A stretch of DNA of 64,000 nucleotides, taken from contig JAMPFE010000002.1 of the NCBI GenBank assembly GCA_023664705.1, positions 1 through 64,000 of the forward strand, written 5' to 3'. Shown here piece by piece: positions 57,651 through 64,000 of the stretch; within the stretch, counting starts at the first letter, position 1; each line of letters opens with the position of its first letter. The DNA is from Lachnospiraceae bacterium (GTDB taxonomy: Bacteria > Bacillota > Clostridia > Oscillospirales > Ruminococcaceae). Both the position numbers and the translations under genes were made by a program. The notes below the pieces were generated by a model, which saw nothing but the letters and a program-made list of their open reading frames with translations, did no database searches and was not told the DNA's origin.

Positions 57651-59918
57651 TCATTCCATTTCCGACAGCTCGTCGTCGGACACGGACTCCTGCGCGCTGC
57701 CCGAGCCGCCGAATATCGACGGCGTGAGCCAATCGCCCGTGATGCGGCACATCAGGCGCGCGTCGATATACGCCTGCGGCAGCGTGAGTATCGTCTGACC
57801 CTGATAGCTGCCGGAACGCGTGAGCTCGACTACCAGCGCGACATCGGGTATGTTTTCGTCCAGCAGCGCGAGCGGGAGCATAAGCGACATGCTGTCCCTT
57901 TTCGGGAAATAGGACGGCACGGCGGTTTTGTAGTTCCAGCGGACGCGCTTTCTCGCGAGCTCTATCGAGTCCTTGAGGCGGTTCTGTATGCGCATAAACA
58001 GGCGGCTGTTCTCGCGGATGATGTCCCTCAGCTCGTCGTACAGCTCGTCGCGCCTTTCGCGCTCGAAGCGGTCGTGTCCGCACGCGCGGATATCCTCAAC
58101 GAGCTGCCGAGCCTCGGAGTTGTCGAAAAACTGGTCGTAGAGGAACTGCGGCGGCAGGCGCTTTATATTGTCGATGATGATATGCTCGAAGTCGGTGTGG
58201 AGCTGCTTCGTGTGGTCGAAGAACAGATCCTCGTTGCGCTTGAAATAGGACGGCGGCTGCGGAAGCGGATTGAAGTAGTTGACGAGCTGCTTTCCGAGAC
58301 CGCCCGAGGCTGCCGTGCAGAAGCCGATGAACTTCCATTCGGTGCTGCCGTCGGGGTCGTTCGGCGCAAAGCACGCGTAGATGTCGTCGTAATGGTTGTC
58401 GGCGAGACCCGTATTGAACGCGGCGAACTGCCTGTCCTGCGAAATGCAGACCTTTTTTTCACGCGTGAGGCGGCTGAACGTGTACTTGATATACTGCATC
58501 AATATCTGGTGGTTCTTGATGGGGGCGCTGCTGAAATCCCACTCCTCGTCTACCGCCCTTGTGGCGAGCTCGGTGAGGAAATTCGACCAGCTGCCGAGGA
58601 ACGCGAAGTTCTCGAGCTGCCTGCCGGGGTCTCCGAAAAGGGCGGAGCGGTCGCGCGGAACGGTATCGACGTAATAGAGGAACCACTTTTTGCCCTCGTA
58701 GGTGCTGGGCTTAAGCGTGAGCTCGATGTGCGTGCCGTCGTCCTTAAGGTAGCGCACGGGGAATATCAGCTTGGCGTCGTGGATGCGGACGCTGCCCTCG
58801 GCGCGGGCGCGGTCATAATCGTCCGAGATGCTGCGGACGACTATCGAGAAATCGACTTTCATGCCCTTGTCGTGGAGGTATTTTTCCAGTATGCCCATAG
58901 GTTTTATGGGCAGGTTGCAGAAATCGGTCAATCTGCCCGTCGGGATGGTATTCGCGTCGGCGGCGCTTTCGGGGGCGCGGCGCGGAGGCTCGTATCCGTC
59001 GAAATACGCGGGACGGGCGGGCTGCGGGGGCTGCACGGGCAGAGGACTGTCCGAGCCGTCGCGGGGGACGATGGTTATCATCGTCTGCGGGACTCCGCCG
59101 AGGACGGCGTCGTCCATTCTCATAAACCCGAGCTCCGACAGGAAATCCTTCATCTTGAAAAAGCCGTATTTCATTCTGTCGACGCCGCGGTCGGACAAAA
59201 ACTTGCTGACCGCCGCCATATGGTACTGCTTATTGCACGGGAAATAATCCGTAAGCATTTTATACAGCATATCCTTATCTTCCTCGGGGATCGAGCCCGT
59301 CTGCGGCGGATTTTTGTATTCCCGAACATCGGAAGCGCGGTATATACGGGTCTTGTCGAACGCGAAATACAGGCTTTTGCCGCGGAGGCTCAGATTTTTG
59401 GTTATAACGCCGTTTACCAAAAGTCCGTCGGGGCAATAATCTATCGGGAACGTATAACGCTCGCCGAGAAAAACGAGCTTGCCGTTTGTTTTTGCCTCGT
59501 CGAATTTACGGTAAATTTCCTGTTTCATCTGCTGAACGGTGAGTCCGTTTGAAAGAATTTTGGTCAGCGCGTACAGCGACTGCTGCGTCATTTCAATTAT
59601 ATCATCATTCAGAATTATGCTTCCCGAGCCGAAAAAGCTGTCGGCGGGGTGCCGGGTATCGATACTTCCTATCATATTTTTTTCTCCTGTTTGCCATCTT
59701 TTGATTTCAATAAATTCATCATTGTTGTCTTCCTGAAAAGAGAACATTTCGGAAAAATTCTCCGCGAATTCCCGAAACGAGCCGAAGCCGAGCCCCTCGA
59801 GAGAATAGCCGTTTGTGACGAGCCATTCTCCGACTCTTGAGGCGCGGTACAGCCCGGGGTCGGGAAATTGCTTCATAATACAGTTATAAAGCTCTGTCTT
59901 TTTTTCAATCGTCAACAT
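57651..59918 (-). CDS. OST-HTH (LOTUS)-like and DUF3825 domain protein
   Basis: A 755-residue soluble protein. Residues about 4-62 (LYNCIMKQFPDPGLYRASRVG, GFGSFREFAENFSEMF) and about 211-270 (EEDKDMLYKMLTDYFP, AAVSKFLSDRGVD, FKMKDFLSELGFM) both look like OST-HTH/LOTUS domains, predicted RNA-binding winged helices. A Pro-rich linker (285-325) leads to a domain I read as DUF3825 (TGRLTDFCNLPIKPMGILEKYL onward), which Pfam places next to OST-HTH. The last 150 residues are helical with an acidic tail. No nuclease motif is seen. The stop of the membrane gene upstream is 11 nt away, so they form an operon. Function: possibly RNA binding or control; unproven. Confidence 0.7.
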   Translation of the reverse strand: MLTIEKKTELYNCIMKQFPDPGLYRASRVGEWLVTNGYSLEGLGFGSFREFAENFSEMFSFQEDNNDEFIEIKRWQTGEKNMIGSIDTRHPADSFFGSGSIILNDDIIEMTQQSLYALTKILSNGLTVQQMKQEIYRKFDEAKTNGKLVFLGERYTFPIDYCPDGLLVNGVITKNLSLRGKSLYFAFDKTRIYRASDVREYKNPPQTGSIPEEDKDMLYKMLTDYFPCNKQYHMAAVSKFLSDRGVDRMKYGFFKMKDFLSELGFMRMDDAVLGGVPQTMITIVPRDGSDSPLPVQPPQPARPAYFDGYEPPRRAPESAADANTIPTGRLTDFCNLPIKPMGILEKYLHDKGMKVDFSIVVRSISDDYDRARAEGSVRIHDAKLIFPVRYLKDDGTHIELTLKPSTYEGKKWFLYYVDTVPRDRSALFGDPGRQLENFAFLGSWSNFLTELATRAVDEEWDFSSAPIKNHQILMQYIKYTFSRLTREKKVCISQDRQFAAFNTGLADNHYDDIYACFAPNDPDGSTEWKFIGFCTAASGGLGKQLVNYFNPLPQPPSYFKRNEDLFFDHTKQLHTDFEHIIIDNIKRLPPQFLYDQFFDNSEARQLVEDIRACGHDRFERERRDELYDELRDIIRENSRLFMRIQNRLKDSIELARKRVRWNYKTAVPSYFPKRDSMSLMLPLALLDENIPDVALVVELTRSGSYQGQTILTLPQAYIDARLMCRITGDWLTPSIFGGSGSAQESVSDDELSEME

Positions 59919-59929
59919 TTCATCCTTTC

Positions 59930-60994
59930 CTATGTCCGGGCTTCCGCCCGGGACTCTTCTTCGCCCTCTTCGGGCTCGTCGGTGAAGTCCTCCAGGTCTT
60001 CCATATAATCGGCGTCGTCGAGGTATACGTAGCTGACGGCTTCGGCGAGCTTGCTTTCCGACTGATCCTGCGCGTATCTTCCTTCTACGTCGAGGCTGTA
60101 CGAATGGAACTCTCCCGAATTTCCGAAATAGAAATTCGTTACGTTTATTCCCATTATACGGTAGCCGTCGAGTATTTTCTTGCAGTCGGCGGCGAAGGCT
60201 TTCGGGGAATTATACGTGCCCGCGAACTCGACCGTGATATTGACGTGGTCGTCCGTGGACAGCGCCTCGACGCCCTTGGCTTGTCCGGTGCCGTCGGGAT
60301 TGAGCTCAACCTCGACCGTGATGTCGGCTATATCCGCGACGTATCTGAGCTCCTTGTAGCTTCTGTCGTAGATCTCGGCGGCGATGGAGCGGTTGTTGTA
60401 CTCCTGCTTGTCCTCCTTGTAGGTGCCGTTGAGCTTTACGCACATAAAGCAGCAGCCGACCACCAGAAGCGCGGAAATGACGAGGCTGGGGATATTTATG
60501 CGGAAATGACCGCGCGTCATGAGCTGATTTAAGAGCAGCTCCACTCCGACGAGTATCGCGCATATCGGCGAGAGCCTAAGCGGGAGCATAAAATCGGGCT
60601 TCGGCGAGAACAGGCAGCATATCAGGACGATGCCGAGGAAGATCATGATGAGCCCGAGCGACACGAAGCCCACGCCCTTTTTGACGACCTTTGCCGCGAC
60701 GCGCTCCGCCTTGGACTGCGATTTTTTCTGCTGCTCGCGCATTTCGCGCGTCCGCTTTTCGAGCACCTCGTCCAGCGCCGCGAGGAGCTTTTTATCCTGC
60801 TCCTCGAGCTCCGCCTGCTTTCTTTCGACGGCGGCGGTCTGCTCGGCATACGCGCGCGCCTCCTCTGTGACCGCGGCTTGCGGCGGCTCGGGCGGCGGCG
60901 CGGTATTCTGCTCCGCGACGGCCGTAGCCGTATCTCCCGAGGGCGGCGATTCCGTAATTACGGGAGCCCGTTCGGCGTTGTTTTCGTTTTCCAA
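59930..60994 (-). CDS. Membrane protein with coiled coil, partner of the OST-HTH gene
   Basis: A 354-residue protein. Residues 1-45 are Pro/Ala/Glu-rich, 45-105 form a charged coiled coil (AAVERKQAELEEQDKKLLAAL), then three membrane segments (about 108-130, 137-158, 168-190) and an outer or inner domain of about 130 residues (VADIADITVEVELNPDG, SYSLDVEGRY) with an acidic end. The start codon is TTG at 60994, supported by AAAGGAGG at 7 nt; no ATG nearby fits. A consensus promoter precedes it. The family is not known to me. Being first of a two-gene operon, it may anchor or regulate the OST-HTH protein. Confidence 0.7.
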   Translation of the reverse strand: MENENNAERAPVITESPPSGDTATAVAEQNTAPPPEPPQAAVTEEARAYAEQTAAVERKQAELEEQDKKLLAALDEVLEKRTREMREQQKKSQSKAERVAAKVVKKGVGFVSLGLIMIFLGIVLICCLFSPKPDFMLPLRLSPICAILVGVELLLNQLMTRGHFRINIPSLVISALLVVGCCFMCVKLNGTYKEDKQEYNNRSIAAEIYDRSYKELRYVADIADITVEVELNPDGTGQAKGVEALSTDDHVNITVEFAGTYNSPKAFAADCKKILDGYRIMGINVTNFYFGNSGEFHSYSLDVEGRYAQDQSESKLAEAVSYVYLDDADYMEDLEDFTDEPEEGEEESRAEART

Positions 60995-61035
60995 ATTGCG
61001 TCCTCCTTTCCAAAGAAAAAAATTTCTCCGTTTTT

Positions 61036-61064
61036 ATTATAACAAATTATTTTGCGATTGTCAA
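61036..61064 (-). promoter_or_regulatory. Promoter of the membrane/OST-HTH operon
   Basis: TTGACA (61064-61059) and TATAAT (61041-61036) are both consensus and 17 nt apart on the minus strand. Confidence 0.8.
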
Positions 61065-61117
61065 CAGAGAATAACGACGAAAAAAGCAATAACATTAAAT
61101 TTGGCGAAAAAATCATA

Positions 61118-61146
61118 TAGACATATTCGACAAAATGTGTTATAAT
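61118..61146 (+). promoter_or_regulatory. Promoter of the lipid gene operon
   Basis: TAGACA (61118-61123) and TATAAT (61141-61146) are 17 nt apart, 29 nt before the plsC start codon. Confidence 0.65.
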
Positions 61147-61175
61147 GTAAAAAACGGTCTTTCGGGGGATAACGG

Positions 61176-61997
61176 ATGATTTACCTTTTGAGCCTTTTAT
61201 GCGCGGTCTGCTTTGCCGCGTTTACGGTAACGGACGTTTCCGAAATATGGATACTTCCCGTCGGGTTTGTTGTGGCGGCGGCGGGGATCACGCTGATCTA
61301 TTGGCTTATTTTGGGGTTTTTTGCGCTTTTTTGCAGTACAAGGAAGGAATATGAAAAGCCGTCCGCGCTTGCGCAGTTTATGCTGAACGCGGCGTATTGG
61401 TTCGTATGCTCGGCGGCGAGGGTGAGAGTTCACGCGAGCGGGTTGGAAAAAATTCCCGAGAGCGAGCGGTTTCTGTTTGTTTCAAACCACCTGTCGCGGT
61501 TCGACCCCATGATAGAGAGCCTTGCTCTGCGGAAAACGCCCGTGGCGTTCATTTCCAAGCCGTCCAACTTTAAAATTCCTATCGGCAGGCGATTTATGAA
61601 CAGATGCTGCTATATCGCTATCGACAGGGAAAGCCCGCGCAACGCCGCAAAGGCTATAAACCGCGCGGCGGAGCTCCTGAAAAGGGACGCGGTATCGATC
61701 GCCGTATATCCCGAGGGGCATAGGGGGACGGGATATGGGCTGCAGAAGTTCAAGCCGGGGTGCCTTAAAGCCGCTTCCAAAGCGGGCTGCCCGATAGTCG
61801 CGGCGGTGATAACGGGGACGGAACGGATACATAAAAGATTTCCTTGGCGAGGGACGGACGTTTATCTCGATATTATCGGAGTTTTTGAGACGGACGGAAA
61901 GGAAAAGACCGTCGAGCTTTCGGAGCGTATACGAAACGAAATGCGGCGGAGGCTGCCGGAAAATTCACAGAAAAGCAAAGGAGAGAACGAAGCATGA
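61176..61997 (+). CDS. plsC: 1-acyl-sn-glycerol-3-phosphate acyltransferase
   Basis: A 273-residue membrane acyltransferase that makes phosphatidic acid. The two N-terminal membrane segments (about 2-50) precede the catalytic HX4D motif in SNHLSRFDPM (about 109-114), with GRRFMNRCCYIAIDRESPR and VYPEGHRGTG as the acceptor-binding motifs. It is the first gene of a three-gene run: the next start overlaps its stop by 4 nt (ATGA). The start has a weak site (GGGGGATAACGG). Confidence 0.92.
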   Translation: MIYLLSLLCAVCFAAFTVTDVSEIWILPVGFVVAAAGITLIYWLILGFFALFCSTRKEYEKPSALAQFMLNAAYWFVCSAARVRVHASGLEKIPESERFLFVSNHLSRFDPMIESLALRKTPVAFISKPSNFKIPIGRRFMNRCCYIAIDRESPRNAAKAINRAAELLKRDAVSIAVYPEGHRGTGYGLQKFKPGCLKAASKAGCPIVAAVITGTERIHKRFPWRGTDVYLDIIGVFETDGKEKTVELSERIRNEMRRRLPENSQKSKGENEA

Positions 61998-62890
61998 CAT
62001 ATGTACTGTACAATCCGCTTGCGGACAACGGCAGCGGAAAGAAAAACGCCGAGGGGATATGCGGGCTGCTCCCGTCGGAGGAGATCGTATTCCTCGACGT
62101 GACGGGGATAAACGCGGCGGAATTCCTCGAGGGGGCTTCCCCGGACGACCGCGTTATACTTTCGGGCGGGGACGGCACCATACATTGTCTTGTCAATCGG
62201 GCAAAGGGCGAGATAAAGCATCCGCTGTACTACTATCCGACGGGCTCGGGAAACGATTTCACGACCGATATACGCGCCGCGGACAAGGACGAGCTTATAT
62301 TGCTGGACCCGTACATAAGGGCGCTGCCGACCGTTAAGGTGAACGGGAAAACGCTGCTGTTTCTGAACGGCATCGGCTACGGGATAGACGGCTACTGCTG
62401 CGAGGAGGGCGACAAACTGCGCAAAAAGACCGATAAGCCGATAAATTACGCAGCTATCGCGGTCAAGGGCTTGCTTTTCCGTTTCAAGCCGCGCGCGGCG
62501 ACTATCGTTGTCGACGGCGTTAAGCGCGAATATGAGCACGTATGGCTCGCGGCGACGATGAACGGGAGATTTTACGGAGGCGGCATGAACGTCGCGCCGT
62601 CGCAGGACAGGCTCAACGCGGAGCGCTCGGTAACGGTCATCGTGATGCACTGCCCGAATAAGTTCAAGACGCTTATGGCTTTTCCGTCGATATTCAAGGG
62701 GGAGCACGTTCTGAAAAAGGACATCGTAGACGTGCTGACGGGGCACGAGGTGACGGTCGCGTTTGACTCCCCCACTCCCCTGCAGGTCGACGGGGAGACC
62801 TTTACAGGCGTGTCGGGCTACTCGGTCTCCTCGGCGGGAGCACACGGGACCGCCGAAGCCGCGGGGACTGCCGAAAGGAGCTTTTCATGA
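61994..62890 (+). CDS. Diacylglycerol/lipid kinase family protein
   Basis: A 298-residue DAGK_cat protein. Nucleotide motif ILSGGDGTIHCLVNR (GGDGT about 58-62), the YPTGSGNDF loop, GIGYGIDGYCCEEGDK and the C-terminal VDGE motif (LQVDGETF) are seen. Kinases of this group phosphorylate diacylglycerol, sphingosine-like or undecaprenol-like lipids in the membrane. Coupled by 4-nt overlaps both to plsC and to the small regulator gene. The lipid substrate is not evident. Confidence 0.92.
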   Translation: MTYVLYNPLADNGSGKKNAEGICGLLPSEEIVFLDVTGINAAEFLEGASPDDRVILSGGDGTIHCLVNRAKGEIKHPLYYYPTGSGNDFTTDIRAADKDELILLDPYIRALPTVKVNGKTLLFLNGIGYGIDGYCCEEGDKLRKKTDKPINYAAIAVKGLLFRFKPRAATIVVDGVKREYEHVWLAATMNGRFYGGGMNVAPSQDRLNAERSVTVIVMHCPNKFKTLMAFPSIFKGEHVLKKDIVDVLTGHEVTVAFDSPTPLQVDGETFTGVSGYSVSSAGAHGTAEAAGTAERSFS

Positions 62891-63144
62891 GCACAAGAGT
62901 TGCCGTTATGAGCATTATCGTCGACAACGGCGATATGGTGCAGAGGCTTAACGAGATACTGCACGAGTACGGCGAATATATCATCGGGAGAATGGGGATT
63001 CCCTACCCAAAAAGGAATATCAACATTATAAGCATCGCTATCGACGCGCCGCAGGACGAGATCTCCACCCTTGCGGGGAGAATAGGCAACCTGCGGGGCG
63101 TTAATGTTAAGACAGCGTTTTCGGGCGTTATCTCCGAGGAATAA
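62887..63144 (+). CDS. TM1266-type iron-only hydrogenase system regulator
   Basis: An 85-residue protein with an ACT-like fold: STRVAVMSIIVDNGDMVQRLN, then LHEYGEYIIGRMGIPYP and GRIGNLRGVNVKTAFSGV. This matches the TM1266 group, found together with [FeFe] hydrogenase genes and thought to regulate that system. It overlaps the lipid kinase gene by 4 nt. No hydrogenase structural or maturation gene is next to it; the only related gene in the window is the sensory hydrogenase at 6771. Its role here is inferred from family. Confidence 0.85.
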   Translation: MSTRVAVMSIIVDNGDMVQRLNEILHEYGEYIIGRMGIPYPKRNINIISIAIDAPQDEISTLAGRIGNLRGVNVKTAFSGVISEE

Positions 63145-63150
63145 CGCGGT

Positions 63151-64000
63151 TCAGCCCGTCGGCTTGCAGCTGCCGCAGGGCTTGTAGCCTTGGGCTAGCG
63201 CTTCTTCGAAATCGTCGGTCGTTTCCTTGTTTTCGAGCTTTATGTCCTTTACGGATCTGCAGTCGGGATAGTGTATTTTTCTTGTGTTTGTGTTGAGAAC
63301 GTAGGTCCCGTCGCGGGGCTCGGATACGGAGGACGTTTCCTCGGCGGGCGGGGTATATTCGGAGGGCTGCTTGTTTACCGTGATGTTCGTTCCGTCGGAG
63401 GTGAATATCACCGTGCCCTGCAGGTCGGTGCGATAGATTTGAATTCCGTTTTCCGACAGCGACTTTAAGGTTTTTTCCGTTGGGTGACCGTAAGAATTGT
63501 TCAAGCCCGCGGAGATGACGGCGTACGTCGGCTCGGTCTTTTTGAGGAAGTTTTTGCTCGTGGAGGTCGAGGAGCCGTGATGCCCGACCTTGAGAACGTC
63601 GCATTTTATGTTCGTCCAGATGTTGTCCTCCTCGTATTTTTCGGCGTCGCCCGTAAACAGGAACTTATTGCTCCCGTATGTGAGCTTGACGACGACGGAC
63701 GTATCGTTCGGATTATTGATATCCGTCGTTTTGGGGGCGACGACCTCCGCGAGCAAGTTGCCGCCGCTTAAAATAACGTCGCCCGCGGAAACATAATGCG
63801 TTTCGACGCCGTTTCGGGTTGCCGCAGCGAGCATTTTTTCATAGCTCTCGCCGGCGCTTTCGGCCGTTGTAAGGTAAAAACCGTCTGCGGTGAAATTGTC
63901 GAGGACTGCCGCCATACCGCCGATGTGGTCGTCGTGGGGGTGCGTGGCTATAACGTAATTCACCGCGTCATAGCCCTCCGTGAAGATATAATCGACCACC
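63151..64000 (-). CDS. ComEC-like metallo-beta-lactamase-fold protein (5' end outside window)
   Basis: The visible 282 residues are the C-terminal part of an MBL-fold protein; the reading frame is still open at the right edge. Metal motif THPHDDHIGG, later GDAEKYEE and KVGHHGSS, as in the extracellular MBL domain of ComEC or in stand-alone secreted relatives. A Ser/Pro/Thr linker leads to an end domain with HYPDCRSVKDI and YKPCGSCKP, an Ada-like or related zinc site. The role could be in DNA degradation outside the cell or in wall metabolism. The GTG near the edge encodes an internal valine and is not a start. Confidence 0.8.
   Translation of the reverse strand, partial: VVDYIFTEGYDAVNYVIATHPHDDHIGGMAAVLDNFTADGFYLTTAESAGESYEKMLAAATRNGVETHYVSAGDVILSGGNLLAEVVAPKTTDINNPNDTSVVVKLTYGSNKFLFTGDAEKYEEDNIWTNIKCDVLKVGHHGSSTSTSKNFLKKTEPTYAVISAGLNNSYGHPTEKTLKSLSENGIQIYRTDLQGTVIFTSDGTNITVNKQPSEYTPPAEETSSVSEPRDGTYVLNTNTRKIHYPDCRSVKDIKLENKETTDDFEEALAQGYKPCGSCKPTG

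Noticed and set aside
57522..59552. 676-codon plus-strand open frame opposite the OST-HTH gene
   Set aside because: Antisense by-product; the minus-strand gene has a ribosome site, operon context and a terminator.

Overview
The window looks like a chromosomal segment of an anaerobic Clostridia bacterium, most likely a gut organism of the Ruminococcaceae/Oscillospiraceae type. The signs are: sigma-A promoters with 17-nt spacers and strong AGGAGG-type ribosome binding sites; lipoproteins and an MltG cell-wall lyase of Gram-positive style; a sensory [FeFe] hydrogenase fused to a chemoreceptor signalling domain; a TM1266-type hydrogenase-system regulator; cytoplasmic GH2 and GH3 glycosidases; and host genes with GC-rich third positions. 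No genome name can be given from the sequence alone.

Layout. Positions 1-4711 are the right end of an integrated prophage or related element. A leftward lytic-type operon (Cro-like regulator, ORF6N antirepressor, second HTH protein, start of a small membrane protein) faces a rightward lysogeny operon (ImmR-like repressor, ImmA-like protease, stand-alone HsdR-N-like nuclease, tyrosine integrase). It ends in a 3' tRNA fragment, the attachment site. Positions 4712-8648 hold a lysine/alanine-rich SCP2-like protein gene, a tandem array made from its own 3' end, GC-rich repeats, an AT-rich segment, and the hydrogenase-chemoreceptor gene. From 8696 to 29936 nearly everything is on the minus strand: a GH3 lipoprotein, a PfkB sugar kinase, FeoAB, then a long tightly overlapping run (tmk, DUF2156, DJ-1, MTHFS, mltG, U32/TrhP, GH3, deoC, deoB, GNAT, Mrp, GNAT, C_GCAxxG), preceded by an XRE/ImmA pair with two M42 aminopeptidases. 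Positions 30220-42570 are an arginine biosynthesis cluster (argG, argH, argC, argJ, argB, argD, argF) with several unrelated small genes between the arg genes. After that come an ECF sigma/anti-sigma pair, an arabinose-type operon (GH2, ribulokinase, ribulose-phosphate epimerase), a putative zinc metalloprotease, a zinc uptake operon (zur, znuA, znuC, znuB and accessory genes), pduL with degenerate copies of its own 3' half, an OST-HTH/DUF3825 gene with a membrane partner, a lipid gene pair with the TM1266-type regulator, and the 3' part of a ComEC-like metallo-beta-lactamase-fold gene.

How the genes work together. The arg cluster encodes the acetylated ornithine route (ArgJ, ArgB, ArgC, ArgD) and the urea-cycle-like end (ArgF, ArgG, ArgH); ArgJ recycles the acetyl group. 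DeoC and DeoB sit with a GH3 glycosidase and U32/MltG genes in one minus-strand run. The zinc operon probably is controlled by its own Zur, with a palindrome just downstream of the promoter -10.

The most unusual structure is at two unrelated loci (5562-6490 and 56846-57500). In each, the 3' end of a gene is repeated in degenerate tandem copies downstream of the gene, followed by a segment rich in TGCAG words that shares an identical 15-nt word and three other words with the other locus. I could not run any search, so all family names rest on motifs read by eye.
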